Positions 1 through 9,492 are shown, counted from the first letter of the stretch. The stretch: 64,000 nt of DNA from Acinetobacter sp. XS-4 (GCF_023920705.1 NZ_CP094657.1:2480001-2544000); one strand, 5' to 3'. The notes: a model not told the origin generated them from the letters alone. Program-made: numbers and translations.

Positions 1-449
1 ATCAAACTAAAGAGTAGCATTTCCTCCAATGCCACATGCTCAACCACTGGCAAAGCCATTTCTTTGAATAGTTGCAACAGTCGTTGGCTTAAAAGTCCAT
101 CACGAACCAAAGGATGCAAGATGGCATCAGCACTACGTCCCTCTGCAAGCAATTCTTGCTTTAATATTTCGGGTTGAATATAAATCATTTGCCAAGCGCG
201 AGGCCCATCAAGCGGAATACCATCATGAATTTCGCCCGGATTTACAATAATGACATCACCTTGGCCAGCTTCAACCTGACCAACCAAACTCCATGAGCGC
301 TGCGCGCCACGCGTAATCACACCAATCCCAAAATAATCATGCGAATGACGAGGGAATGAATGCTCTGTCAATAATGATATTGCCTCTGTTCCAACTATTG
401 GAGGACGCAAAGGATCAACCTGATGGATTGGTCTGGACAATGGGAGCAT
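1..449 (-). CDS. AraC-family regulator, N-terminal sensor part (cut by window edge)
   Basis: The reverse strand reads openly from an ATG at 449 to the window edge, about 149 codons. The translation starts MLPLSRPIHQVDPLRPP and contains a cupin-like effector-binding segment (a PRHSHDYFGIG stretch followed by NPGEIHDG), as in the arabinose-binding domain of AraC regulators. The C-terminal helix-turn-helix lies outside the window, so DNA binding is inferred. An overlapping ATG at 457 is out of frame and was not used. The gene diverges from the SDR-cupin-MFS genes that begin at 710 and probably controls them. The domain resembles the regulator at 13431-14249. Confidence 0.8.
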   Translation of the reverse strand, partial: MLPLSRPIHQVDPLRPPIVGTEAISLLTEHSFPRHSHDYFGIGVITRGAQRSWSLVGQVEAGQGDVIIVNPGEIHDGIPLDGPRAWQMIYIQPEILKQELLAEGRSADAILHPLVRDGLLSQRLLQLFKEMALPVVEHVALEEMLLFSL

Positions 450-709
450 CCTGACATGACGATGATTTATTCTAGTATTTTTTCATTAAGAGAAAAGAAT
501 TCTTTTATAGATATTCAAACCAATATGTTATTGCAAGCATCTTTAGCCATTCAAACATGCTTCATCAACTAAAGATTTTCTTTACCGAACAAGCAGATTA
601 TCTCATTTGTGAATAAAAAACTATATTCCTAAAATAAACCTACATTGATTGCGATACATCAGTTTTATAAGTCAATCAATTTATTTTATTTAGTCTTAAG
701 GGTATGCAT

Positions 710-1480
710 ATGAGTAGATTTTCTTTAAAAGTTGCCATCGTTACTGGTGGCGGTTCTGGTATTGGTAAAGAAGTTGCAATTCGCTTGGTTCAAGAAGGCG
801 CTAATGTTGTAATTGGCGGTCGCGATGAAAATAAATTGCAAAAAGCTGCCCATGAAATAGATCCGACAGGTGAAAAAGTTCGCTACTTTGCTGGTGATAT
901 AGCCGACCCTGAAACTGCAAAAAATTTAGTAAAAGTAGCATCTGAAACATTTGGCGGTGTTGATATTCTTATCAATAATGCAGGTGTATTTAACCCAAAA
1001 TCTTTCCTTGATATTACTGAAACAGAATACGACTGGTTTTTAGATACCATTTTGAAAGGCAAGTTTTTTATGGCGCAAGCTGCTGCTAAAGCCATGCAAC
1101 AACGTGGAGGCGGCGCAATTGTACAAACAGGTTCGCTTTGGGCATTACAAGCTGTAAAAGCAACCCCTTCTTCTGCTTACTCAGCAGCAAATGCAGGGGT
1201 ACATGCTCTCACTCATAACTTAGCCATTGAATTAGCCGAATCAAATATCCGCATCAATACCGTAGCGCCAGGCGTAGTAGAAACACCTGTTTACAACACG
1301 TTTATGAGCGAAGATCAGGTTAAAGAAGCTTTACCGACTTTTAACTCTTTCCATCCTCTAGGCCGCAATGGTCAACCGGCTGACATTGCCGAAGCGATTT
1401 TATTCCTTGCATCAGCTAATGCCTCTTGGATTACAGGAACTATTCTTCCTGTAGATGGTGGTGTGATGGCTGGTCACTAA
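710..1480 (+). CDS. SDR-family oxidoreductase with altered catalytic motif
   Basis: A classical-length short-chain dehydrogenase (256 residues). It has the nucleotide-binding TGGGSGIG motif near residue 14, the NNAG motif, an active-site serine in TGS, and a C-terminal VDGG. The start at 710 is preferred over the ATG at 704 because AAGGG at 698-702 is properly spaced only from 710. The catalytic motif YxxxK reads YSAAN (Tyr157, Asn161), so the general-base lysine is replaced by asparagine; activity may be reduced or altered. It is the first gene of a probable operon with the cupin and MFS genes, divergent from the AraC gene. The substrate is unknown. Confidence 0.88.
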   Translation: MSRFSLKVAIVTGGGSGIGKEVAIRLVQEGANVVIGGRDENKLQKAAHEIDPTGEKVRYFAGDIADPETAKNLVKVASETFGGVDILINNAGVFNPKSFLDITETEYDWFLDTILKGKFFMAQAAAKAMQQRGGGAIVQTGSLWALQAVKATPSSAYSAANAGVHALTHNLAIELAESNIRINTVAPGVVETPVYNTFMSEDQVKEALPTFNSFHPLGRNGQPADIAEAILFLASANASWITGTILPVDGGVMAGH

Positions 1481-1571
1481 TTTTTCATACAGAGCATTAA
1501 TTTAACTTGCTAATTCGTTCTGTTTATTTTGTTATTGAATAAAGAGAGTTTAGTTTACGAGGAGAGTATTC

Positions 1572-2246
1572 ATGTTGATCCATGCCGATTTTTCACAGGC
1601 TGTGATTATCAAACCTGAAGACTATCACTGGGTGCAATCTCCCCGTGGGGAAGTTGATCGCGTCATGCTTGATCGTATTGGTGATGAAGTAGCCCGTGCG
1701 ACTAGTTTAGTGAAATATGCGCCACATACAACTTTCCCTGAACATCGACATCATCATGGTGAAGAAATCCTCGTACTTTCAGGCGTATTTACTGAAAATC
1801 TAAATCAACACTACCCCGCTGGATGGTATTTACGCAGTCCACATCTGTCAGTACATCAACCGTCGAGCAAAGAAGGTACATTGATTTTTGTCAAACTTAT
1901 GCAAATTCCTACGTCAGAAACTCAAACCTTACGAATCAATACCAATGACCCAGCACAATGGCAAGAAATAGGTTCGCGTTTAATTTGCACATTGGTTGAT
2001 GCAAGTTACGAACACACTTATTTAGAAAAACTCAACCCACAGCAATTTTTTACTGAAGATGCCAATGACGGAATCGAAATTCTGATTACCCGAGGTCAAT
2101 TGGTCGATAAAGAAATAGTTTATGAAACCGGCACATGGATACGCCTACCACCGAAAACACATGCACATTTTCAAGCTGGTTTGTCTGGCGCTTCTATTTA
2201 TGTAAAAACTGGACATCTAGCCTCAGCTATTGCTGAATATAATTAA
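1572..2246 (+). CDS. ChrR-like cupin-domain protein
   Basis: A 224-residue protein with a cupin metal-binding signature, EHRHHHGEEILVLSG, around residues 57-71, and a second, less conserved cupin-like half (residues about 120-215). This two-cupin arrangement recalls the C-terminal domain of the anti-sigma factor ChrR, but no N-terminal zinc anti-sigma domain or sigma-factor gene is present. It is therefore more likely a small metal-binding sensor or enzyme. A good Shine-Dalgarno (GAGGAGAG) lies just before the ATG. It sits 91 bp after the SDR gene and 9 bp before the MFS gene, which suggests co-transcription. The function is not known. Confidence 0.75.
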   Translation: MLIHADFSQAVIIKPEDYHWVQSPRGEVDRVMLDRIGDEVARATSLVKYAPHTTFPEHRHHHGEEILVLSGVFTENLNQHYPAGWYLRSPHLSVHQPSSKEGTLIFVKLMQIPTSETQTLRINTNDPAQWQEIGSRLICTLVDASYEHTYLEKLNPQQFFTEDANDGIEILITRGQLVDKEIVYETGTWIRLPPKTHAHFQAGLSGASIYVKTGHLASAIAEYN

Positions 2247-2255
2247 AGGCTCTTT

Positions 2256-3443
2256 ATGCTTCAAAATAGAATGCATCGCCAAGTATTCATTTTGGCGAGT
2301 TCCCAATCCCTTTTCCAAACTGTTTCTGTCATGGTCATGACCATTGGCGGCTTGGCTGGGGCTAATATCGCAAATACCCCAACACTTGCAACGCTACCCA
2401 TTGCATCTATGTTTTTGGGTACGGCTTTAATGATGTTTCCAGCCTCAATGTTAATGGCACGTGTAGGACGGCGTAATGGTTTTCTATTCGGTGCTTTTTT
2501 AGGCGTGCTTGGTGGCATTATTGCATCAATCGGTATTTTTTATAGCTCACTCATGCTTCTGGCTTTAGGTACGCTATGTGTCGGGGCCTATCAATCCTTT
2601 GCTCAATTTTATCGTTTTGCTGCCAGTGAAGTGGCAAATGATGCATTCCGTTCACGGGCTATTTCTTGGGTGATGGCAGGTGGAATTGTTGCAGCACTGA
2701 TTGGCCCGACTTTGGCTCGTTTTGGTGGGCCTTTATTCCAGCATTTAGAATATATCGGTTCATTTTTAATTATTAGCATTATCTCATTTATTGCGATGGG
2801 GATTTTATCTAGCCTATACATTGCCGAGACTATTGAGCAAAAGTCTGACTTTACTGCTGGTCGTCCATGGCAACAGATTGTCTTTCAGCCTACCTATTTA
2901 GTTGCTCTGTTTGGTGCAGTAACAGGTTACGGCATCATGATTTTAGGTATGACTGCCACACCAATTGCCATGCGACATTCACACCATGAACTTGGATCAA
3001 TTACGACAGTCATTCAACTACATGTGCTTGGTATGTTTCTACCCTCATTCTTTACTGGAAATTTAATTGCTCGCTTTGGAGTGCTTAAAATCATGTTTGC
3101 AGGTCTTTTATTATTTGCCTGCTACATTGGATTTGCTCTATCGGGTATTCAGTTCGCCTCTTTTGCTATTTCTTTAGTTTTATTAGGTGTGGGATGGAAC
3201 TTTTTATTTATTGGTAGTACCTCTTTACTCACAGGGACGTATACTGCGGCTGAAAAAGCCAAGGCCCAGGCTATTAACGACATGACTGTTTTTATTGTCG
3301 GTTTAATCTGCTCCTTTAGCGCTGGTGCTTTACTCGATTTATTTGGCTGGAAAGCAATGAATATCGCTTTAATACCATGGTTAATAATCACCGCATGCTC
3401 ATTAATATGGTTAAGCAAAAGACGGCAAGAAGCTTTAATTTAA
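2256..3443 (+). CDS. MFS transporter
   Basis: A 395-residue, highly hydrophobic protein with about 12 predicted membrane helices. The loop 2-3 motif is recognisable (MLMARVGRRNG, about residues 64-74), as expected for a major facilitator superfamily drug or metabolite exporter. It begins 9 bp after the cupin stop, so the SDR, cupin and MFS genes probably form one unit controlled by the divergent AraC regulator. Nothing in the sequence identifies the substrate; export of a toxic small molecule acted on by the SDR is a reasonable guess. Confidence 0.85.
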   Translation: MLQNRMHRQVFILASSQSLFQTVSVMVMTIGGLAGANIANTPTLATLPIASMFLGTALMMFPASMLMARVGRRNGFLFGAFLGVLGGIIASIGIFYSSLMLLALGTLCVGAYQSFAQFYRFAASEVANDAFRSRAISWVMAGGIVAALIGPTLARFGGPLFQHLEYIGSFLIISIISFIAMGILSSLYIAETIEQKSDFTAGRPWQQIVFQPTYLVALFGAVTGYGIMILGMTATPIAMRHSHHELGSITTVIQLHVLGMFLPSFFTGNLIARFGVLKIMFAGLLLFACYIGFALSGIQFASFAISLVLLGVGWNFLFIGSTSLLTGTYTAAEKAKAQAINDMTVFIVGLICSFSAGALLDLFGWKAMNIALIPWLIITACSLIWLSKRRQEALI

Positions 3444-3608
3444 CCGAGTATTTATCTGTTCTTATTTCTAGGAAATAATATTTTTAAATAGTTTGGCGCA
3501 CTTTGATTAAACATTGTCGCCATTCGATTTGGGTAAATATTATTCAAATTTCTATGATGTCTCTATCGAAAAACAAGTTCCTTAAAAACTTTAGTTGAGA
3601 GACAAAAT

Positions 3609-4439
3609 ATGAACACAGTTAAAGAAAAAATCATTCTTATCACAGGTGCATCATCGGGTATGGGAAAAGCATTTACCAAAGCATTACTCAAAGAAGGTGC
3701 AACTGTTTATGCCGTTGCACGTCGCATTGAAGCCATGAATGAATTAAAAGTGCTTGGCGCACATACATTAAAAATGGATATTACTAATCAGGATGATATC
3801 GACCAAGTTATACAAACTATTGAAAAAGAAACCCATGGTGTTGATATTTTAATTAACTGTGCGGGCTTTGGCATGTATGGTGCTATGGAGGATACAACCC
3901 TCGCCGATGCCCGTTATCAATTTGAAGTGAATCTGTTTGGTATGGCTTACTTAACTCAAAAGGTTCTGCCTAGTATGCGTAAAAAAATGCAGGGTCGTAT
4001 TATCAATATTTCATCAATGGGCGGAAAAATCTATACACCACTTGGTAGCTGGTATCATGCAAGTAAACATGCCGTTGAAGGTTGGTCTGACTGTCTACGT
4101 TTAGAGTTAAAATCATTTAATATTGATGTTGTTGTCATTGAACCCGGTGCCATTGCAACTGAATTTACGGATGTAATGGTCAAGCCTATGCTTGAGCGTT
4201 CAGGCAACAGCGCCTATCAAAAAATGGCAAAAGCAGTTGCCAATGCAACTCATCTATCTGTCGAAAAAGGCGCGCTTTCAGATGTGCAAGTGGTTGTTGA
4301 TATGCTAATGAAAGCTGTCCATGCATCCTCACCTAAAACACGCTATGTGGGTGGTAAATATGCCAAACTGATGATATTTGTACGTAAATGGTTTGGTGAC
4401 CGTGTGTTTGATCGTATGGTCATGTCCGTTATTAAATAA
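3609..4439 (+). CDS. SDR-family oxidoreductase
   Basis: A 276-residue short-chain dehydrogenase with the cofactor motif TGASSGMG (about residues 13-20), NCAG, the catalytic serine in ISSMGG, and an intact YHASK catalytic motif. The PGAIATEF stretch and extended C-terminus are typical of the longer classical SDRs annotated as SDR family NAD(P)-dependent oxidoreductases. It is preceded by GAGAGAC at good spacing and followed 39 bp later by a same-strand AraC regulator, which may control it. Substrate unknown. Confidence 0.88.
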   Translation: MNTVKEKIILITGASSGMGKAFTKALLKEGATVYAVARRIEAMNELKVLGAHTLKMDITNQDDIDQVIQTIEKETHGVDILINCAGFGMYGAMEDTTLADARYQFEVNLFGMAYLTQKVLPSMRKKMQGRIINISSMGGKIYTPLGSWYHASKHAVEGWSDCLRLELKSFNIDVVVIEPGAIATEFTDVMVKPMLERSGNSAYQKMAKAVANATHLSVEKGALSDVQVVVDMLMKAVHASSPKTRYVGGKYAKLMIFVRKWFGDRVFDRMVMSVIK

Positions 4440-4478
4440 ATTAAGTGACCAACACAAACTTAATGATGAGATGCCAAA

Positions 4479-5471
4479 ATGAAATATGCTTCAAATTTTG
4501 CCCTAAATACTAATTGGAAGTTATTACTTAATGACTTAGGCATAAATGTTGAAGATGCATTACGTTTGGCATCTCTGCCGCTTGATTTATTTAACCGTAA
4601 AGATGCAAGCCTTACGCCCATTCAATATTTCAATTTTTGGCATGCAATTGAACAACTTGCAGGAATAAATGACTTACCTTTAAAAATCGGTCAAATGATT
4701 ACAGTTGAACTGTTTGACCCAGCGATTTTTGCGTGTATTTGTAGTCCCAACTTCAATATTGCTATACAGCGTCTATCTGAATTTAAAAGACTCGTTGGGC
4801 CAATGCAGTTACAAGTTGCAATTGATGATGACACAACAACGCTAGAACTCAAATTTTATAATGTATCTACGCCAACGCCCCAAAGCCTTGCCATGTCTGA
4901 ACTGGTCTTTTTTGCTCAATTAGCAAGAATCTGTACAAGGCATCAGGTTATACCTTTGAAAGTTACGCTGCCCGATTTACCTAATAATCTGGCAGAGTAC
5001 AAAACATTTTTTGACGTACTTCCACAAAAAAGTGAAAACATTTCAATTGTCTTTTCACGCCAAGATGCGGAACGTCCTTTTTTAACAGCCAACCCAACTA
5101 TGTGGTCTTTTTTCGAGCCAAACTTGCAACGTAGTCTTATGCAACTTGATGAAAATGCAACAGTTAGCGAAAAAGTTAAAGCAATACTTTTAGAAAACCT
5201 ACCTGCTGGACTGTGTACGATAGATGATGTTGCTCAACGACTCGCGATGAGCAAACGCACATTACAACGGCTACTTTTAGAAGAACAAACCAATTTTAAA
5301 ACGCTTTTGGATGTGACACGTCGGTCTCTTGCGCAACATTATTTAGAAAAGTCATCAATGAGTACTGGTGAAATTTCATTTCTATTGGGCTTTCAAGAGC
5401 ACAACTCTTTTAGCAGAGCATTTAAAAACTGGACGGGGAATACGCCTCAAGAATATAGACTTATGCATTAA
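4479..5471 (+). CDS. AraC-family transcriptional regulator (OruR/ArgR-like)
   Basis: 330 residues. The first 210 or so form the conserved N-terminal domain of AraC regulators of the OruR type (Arabinose_bd-like, with an EQLAG stretch and a region around GPMQLQV). The last 90 form the double helix-turn-helix, visible as TIDDVAQRLAMSKRTLQRLL and GEISFLLGFQEHNSFSRAFK, ending in the usual G-TPQEYR. It lies directly behind the SDR gene at 3609 and probably regulates it. Its stop codon is only 3 bp from the end of the convergent acetyltransferase gene. Confidence 0.88.
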   Translation: MKYASNFALNTNWKLLLNDLGINVEDALRLASLPLDLFNRKDASLTPIQYFNFWHAIEQLAGINDLPLKIGQMITVELFDPAIFACICSPNFNIAIQRLSEFKRLVGPMQLQVAIDDDTTTLELKFYNVSTPTPQSLAMSELVFFAQLARICTRHQVIPLKVTLPDLPNNLAEYKTFFDVLPQKSENISIVFSRQDAERPFLTANPTMWSFFEPNLQRSLMQLDENATVSEKVKAILLENLPAGLCTIDDVAQRLAMSKRTLQRLLLEEQTNFKTLLDVTRRSLAQHYLEKSSMSTGEISFLLGFQEHNSFSRAFKNWTGNTPQEYRLMH

Positions 5472-5474
5472 ATC

Positions 5475-6068
5475 TTAACGTGGCTTACTCAACATCCATT
5501 CCAAATTTTGGCGAACTGCAGCCCACTCATGTTTTAAAATGCTGTAAACGTGTGTGTCGCGTAAAATATCATCTTTCACAATTTGATGGCTTCTGAGTAC
5601 CCCATCGAGCTTTGCGCCTAAACGAACAATTGCGGCTTGGCTTTGAACGTTTAAAGAAGATGTGCGTAACTCAACCGCAATACAGTCTAAAGACTCAAAT
5701 GCATGAGCCAACAATAGCTTTTTACACTCAGTATTGACTGGCGAACGCTGTGCAGACTTTCGGTACCACGTCGAACCAATTTCTACACGGCGATGTGCTT
5801 CTTCAATATGCATTAGAGTCGTCATTCCTAAAGCCTTCCCTGTTTTTCGGTCTTCAATATAAAATGGCAACATAGAACCTGAATGTTGCAAACCAAGACG
5901 TCTTTCGATTTCAGCGGTCATCTGCTCAGGTCTTGGAACACGCGTGTACCAAAGATTATAGAGTTCTCCATCGCAAACTGCTTCTGCGAGCGATTCAGCA
6001 TGTGTTACATCTAGCGGCTTTAAAATAACGTATTCGCCAACTAGCTCAACAGACGTAGTCCAAGACAT
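5475..6068 (-). CDS. GNAT N-acetyltransferase (RimJ/RimL-like)
   Basis: A GNAT-fold acyl-CoA N-acyltransferase of about 197 residues. Family features are the WYTRVPRP segment near the N-terminus, GMTTLMHIEEAHRRVEIGSTWY (strands 4-5) and the NVQSQAAIVRLGAKLDGVLR helix-strand region of RimJ/L proteins. An upstream in-frame ATG at 6086 exists, but GAGGAGA immediately before 6068 indicates the latter as the start. It is directly downstream of a PaiB-type gene on the same strand. The pair recalls the Bacillus paiAB operon, where PaiA is a polyamine acetyltransferase, but this protein is not clearly PaiA itself. Confidence 0.85.
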   Translation of the reverse strand: MSWTTSVELVGEYVILKPLDVTHAESLAEAVCDGELYNLWYTRVPRPEQMTAEIERRLGLQHSGSMLPFYIEDRKTGKALGMTTLMHIEEAHRRVEIGSTWYRKSAQRSPVNTECKKLLLAHAFESLDCIAVELRTSSLNVQSQAAIVRLGAKLDGVLRSHQIVKDDILRDTHVYSILKHEWAAVRQNLEWMLSKPR

Positions 6069-6110
6069 CTTTGTCTCCTCAATCAATACTAAATTTCTAT
6101 ATTTTCAAAA

Positions 6111-6746
6111 TTATTTATTTAACTCAGCGACACTGTACATGGCATCCGCTATAGTTTGATGACCAGATTTGAATAGGCCATCTGCCGCCCCTAGAATGTC
6201 TCGGTGTTCTTTGTTTTGTCCAAGTTTTGATTTTCCTTGAAGCTTGGTAATTTCAATTTCGATACCTACAATGGCTTTTAACATGGGTTCAAGATAGTCT
6301 TTCGGCGCATCTGACATTTTCCATGGTTCCGGTTGAGATGCTTCATGGGTACGAGTTAAACGAGCCACTACACCACGAACATAACGTTCATCATCTCGAA
6401 TCGTCACTTTGCCATATGCATGCACAACCCTATAGTTCCAAGTAGGCACTTGTCTGTGCTGTTCATGTTTGGATGGATACCAATTTGGTGAAATATAAGC
6501 ATCACCTGCTTGAAACACGACCAAGACCTCATCGCCATCTTTAATGTCCTGCCAAACAGAATTAATGCGAGACACATGGGCATGGAGTACACCAAATTCC
6601 CCTTCATTTTCCTGCAACTCGAATGGAAGATGGTTTGCATCTAAGCCATTATTTCCATGAGTAAAAAGTACCCCAAATGGATGTTCTGTAATAAGAGAAT
6701 GCAATACATCCAAACGGTTTTCTGCAAAATCATCGGGGATATACAT
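6111..6746 (-). CDS. FMN-binding PaiB-type negative transcriptional regulator
   Basis: About 211 residues beginning MYIPDDFAENR, the characteristic PaiB start. The family's THGNNGLDANHLPFELQ region, ISPNWYPSKHEQHRQVPTWNY and a GKSKLGQNK element near the C-terminus are present. These proteins have a split-barrel flavin-binding fold and are annotated as FMN-binding negative transcriptional regulators. The longer reading frame to 6761 starts with a GTG that is itself part of the GTGAGG ribosome-binding site for the ATG at 6746. It is followed 42 bp later by the acetyltransferase and is divergent from the MocR regulator at 6862. Confidence 0.9.
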   Translation of the reverse strand: MYIPDDFAENRLDVLHSLITEHPFGVLFTHGNNGLDANHLPFELQENEGEFGVLHAHVSRINSVWQDIKDGDEVLVVFQAGDAYISPNWYPSKHEQHRQVPTWNYRVVHAYGKVTIRDDERYVRGVVARLTRTHEASQPEPWKMSDAPKDYLEPMLKAIVGIEIEITKLQGKSKLGQNKEHRDILGAADGLFKSGHQTIADAMYSVAELNK

Positions 6747-6861
6747 AGCTAAAAACCTCACTGTAAATATCAGGGTTATTTATATTTTGTGTTGTAAATT
6801 TTCTGGTTTATGTGGTTTATTAAAAAGAACCACTTTGTATTTTTTTAAGTAGACCAGAATT

Positions 6862-8334
6862 ATGGCAAGAATGGCAAAAGTTGTTGAACTTCCGTCTATT
6901 GCAAAAATTGATAAAAGCCAAGGCAAGATTAGTGCTCAACTCACTCAAGCTTTACGCGAAGCCGTACAAAGTGGTGATTTACAGCCCGGCGATCCGTTGC
7001 CTTCTTCTCGTGAATTGGCTCAGACACTTGGGGTCGCTCGCGGAACGATTATTGAAGCTTACGATCAGCTTTTAGCTGAAGGTGTTTTTGACTCCCAAGC
7101 ACGAACTGGCACCTATGTATCTCATGCTTTAGCTAAAAAAACTACGCCGCAACACTCTCAAAAAGAAACCACATCTAGCTCAATCCCTTTGACTAAATCA
7201 GCACTTTCTTATGCTCAAGTGCTTAAAGAATTTAAACCGCTTCCCCACACTCCTTTTGCGGTATCTGTTCCGATTGGTCGTACTCAACCAAGTGATATCT
7301 GGCGTAAATTCGGTAATAAATTTAGATCGCGAGGAGCCGGAGTTCCTTCGGGTTATGGTGAACCTCAAGGCGTGTTATCACTAAGAATTGCAATCGCAGA
7401 CTACGTACGTCGATCTCGTTCTGTCCACTGCGAACCTGACCAAATTGTGATTACTCCCGGCATCCAGCAATCACTTTATATTTGCAGCCAGATTTTATTT
7501 GAAGCAAAGGATGAAGTTTGGATTGAAGATCCAGCTTATCGGGGTACAACAGCCATTTTTGAGCATGCTGTACAAAACATTCGGATGGTGCGTGTTCCTG
7601 TCGATGAAGAAGGAATTCAGGTTGAAACTGGAATTAAGCTTTCTAAACATGCGCGTGCTGCTTTTGTGACACCATCTCATCAATACCCACTTGGCATGCC
7701 GATGAGCCTAGCAAGACGTACTGCTTTATTGGCTTGGGCAAAACAGCAAAATGCATGGATCATTGAAGATGACTATGACAGTGAACTCCGTTATAACGGT
7801 CAACCCTTTCCATCTTTACAAGGTATGGCGCCCAACCAAGTAATTTATCTTGGGACTTTCAGTAAAGTCCTATTTCCGTCTCTTAGACTTGGCTATGCCG
7901 TGTTGCCTAAAGAATTGGTGGCACCTTTTTGTGGGCTCAGAGTATTAATTGATCGGCACCCACCTGCTGCCGACCAGCATGTTTTAGCTGCTTTTATTCA
8001 AGAAGGCTATTTAGAGCGGCATATCCGACGTACTCGAAATGTCTATGCAGAAGTCAGAGAATACATTATTGGTTTGATTGAAAAATACATACCTCAAGAG
8101 CTGGCTTGGTTACAACCGGGCGATCAAGGCATGCATATGGTGTTATGGCTCGCTCATCATATTAATGACATTGAAGTTGCAAACTCGGCAGTCGATGCAG
8201 GCATTGCCATTAAAGCAATTTCACCGACATTTTCAAAAGAGCAACAACGTCCGGGGTTAATTGTTGGCTTAGGCGATTTTGACCCCGAACTGATGAGACA
8301 AGCTATCAAAAAACTATCAAGAATTATTCAATAA
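6862..8334 (+). CDS. MocR/PdxR-type GntR regulator with aminotransferase domain
   Basis: 490 residues. An N-terminal winged helix-turn-helix of the GntR type (about residues 20-90, DPLPSSRELAQTLGVARGTI) is joined to a fold-type I aminotransferase domain. The PLP-binding lysine is Lys335 within GTFSKVLFPSLRLGY, and the IEDDYDSELRY motif provides the PLP-pyridine contact. Such regulators bind PLP, and sometimes an amino compound, to control adjacent genes. It diverges from the paiB-like and GNAT genes, which are plausible targets; a polyamine or amino-acid signal is an inference. A second ATG nine bases downstream is a possible alternative start. Confidence 0.92.
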   Translation: MARMAKVVELPSIAKIDKSQGKISAQLTQALREAVQSGDLQPGDPLPSSRELAQTLGVARGTIIEAYDQLLAEGVFDSQARTGTYVSHALAKKTTPQHSQKETTSSSIPLTKSALSYAQVLKEFKPLPHTPFAVSVPIGRTQPSDIWRKFGNKFRSRGAGVPSGYGEPQGVLSLRIAIADYVRRSRSVHCEPDQIVITPGIQQSLYICSQILFEAKDEVWIEDPAYRGTTAIFEHAVQNIRMVRVPVDEEGIQVETGIKLSKHARAAFVTPSHQYPLGMPMSLARRTALLAWAKQQNAWIIEDDYDSELRYNGQPFPSLQGMAPNQVIYLGTFSKVLFPSLRLGYAVLPKELVAPFCGLRVLIDRHPPAADQHVLAAFIQEGYLERHIRRTRNVYAEVREYIIGLIEKYIPQELAWLQPGDQGMHMVLWLAHHINDIEVANSAVDAGIAIKAISPTFSKEQQRPGLIVGLGDFDPELMRQAIKKLSRIIQ

Positions 8335-8359
8335 CATGACAAATCAAGTTAGATAAACC

Positions 8360-9049
8360 CTACAACAGCAACCATAGATGAATGGCAAATGGTCCAATCA
8401 ATACCATTAAAATACCAGCAATAACCATGGTTAAACTGGCAATTACACCTTCTTCACTATTGCGCTGTTGTGCTCTAACTGTACCAAAACCGTGGGCTGC
8501 ATTGCCAAAGGCTGCCCCATTTGCCACATTAGAACGGATTTTAGTAATCGCTAAAATCGCATCGCCACAAATCATACCGACCAAACCAGTAATAACGGTA
8601 AATAGTGAAACCAATGCTGCCGAACCGTGAATATCTTCCGCTAAAATCATGGCAAACGGTGTCGAAATAGAACGTGCCATCAAACTATTGGTCACTTCAG
8701 GGCTAAAGTGGAACCACTGCGCCATTTCATAGGCAGACATCACGCCTACACTCATCCCCACAATAATCGCAATCGAAAGAACCCCAAGGTTTTTACGAAT
8801 CGTCTCCCGATAGCGATAAATCGGTACAGCAAACGCAACCGTTGCAGGCCCTAATAAATTAACAATCCACTGCGTATCTTCTGCATAAGTTTGATATGAA
8901 ATTCCAAAAATTGTCATCAAAATGATGGTAAGTACAGGCACGCTAATCGCGGGAGACAACCAAAGTTTTGGATTTTTCTGATAGATTCGCTTTGCCACAA
9001 CATAGGCTACCAAAGTCCAGATCAGGCAAAGAATTGACCAAATATTCAT
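8360..9049 (-). CDS. LrgB/CidB-family membrane protein
   Basis: A 229-residue membrane protein of the LrgB family. It contains the strongly conserved MARSISTPFAMILAEDIHG segment and the NAAHGFGTVRA motif near the C-terminus, with six or seven hydrophobic helices. LrgA/LrgB and CidA/CidB pairs act as holin-like or metabolite-export systems (pyruvate, glycolate) in other bacteria. It follows the lrgA-like gene by 11 bp on the same strand, so the two are translated from one message. A divergent LysR gene probably regulates them. Confidence 0.9.
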   Translation of the reverse strand: MNIWSILCLIWTLVAYVVAKRIYQKNPKLWLSPAISVPVLTIILMTIFGISYQTYAEDTQWIVNLLGPATVAFAVPIYRYRETIRKNLGVLSIAIIVGMSVGVMSAYEMAQWFHFSPEVTNSLMARSISTPFAMILAEDIHGSAALVSLFTVITGLVGMICGDAILAITKIRSNVANGAAFGNAAHGFGTVRAQQRNSEEGVIASLTMVIAGILMVLIGPFAIHLWLLL

Positions 9050-9060
9050 GTCATTCTCTC

Positions 9061-9492
9061 TTAGATATGCTTATGTTGAAGACGTTTGCGAGCCTGTAAA
9101 TAAGCTTTCAAACGATTGTAATAGTGAATAGTCAGACATGTACTGAGCATGACCGAAATGGTCCCAACTGCAATACTCAAGACAATTTGCCATCCTTCGG
9201 TCATAAACAAGGTTTTATACTGCACTACGGCGACCACAACGGGCACAAAAAACAGCAACAACTCTCCTAAAACAACAGTTGCTCCCATTGCTACCTGATC
9301 CATTTTGATAATTTTAAAGAACAGGCATACAAGCAATAAAAACATACCTAAAATGCCTGCCGAGACAGGTACACCGAGTTTTTGATGTAAGAGATATCCG
9401 ACCCACCAAAATCCAGCCAAAATCAAAATTTGTTTAACTAAAACTAAAAATGAAGGTTGTGTGGGTGTTCCAGAAGCTGATTCAGTACTCAT
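9061..9492 (-). CDS. CidA/LrgA-family holin-like protein
   Basis: 143 residues with four hydrophobic helices. It has the family's GILGMFLLLVCLFFKII and GELLLFFVPVVVAVVQY motifs (the latter is the conserved LFFVPAGVG-like segment). It is the upstream gene of the lrgAB-like pair. Its 5' end faces the LysR gene at 9603 across a 110-bp gap that holds an interrupted palindrome. Whether it acts in murein hydrolase control or in export of small acids cannot be decided from sequence. Confidence 0.88.
   Translation of the reverse strand: MSTESASGTPTQPSFLVLVKQILILAGFWWVGYLLHQKLGVPVSAGILGMFLLLVCLFFKIIKMDQVAMGATVVLGELLLFFVPVVVAVVQYKTLFMTEGWQIVLSIAVGTISVMLSTCLTIHYYNRLKAYLQARKRLQHKHI

Noticed and set aside
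5475..6068. True PaiA polyamine acetyltransferase
   Set aside because: The sequence is closer to RimJ/RimL-type GNAT proteins; only gene position recalls PaiA.
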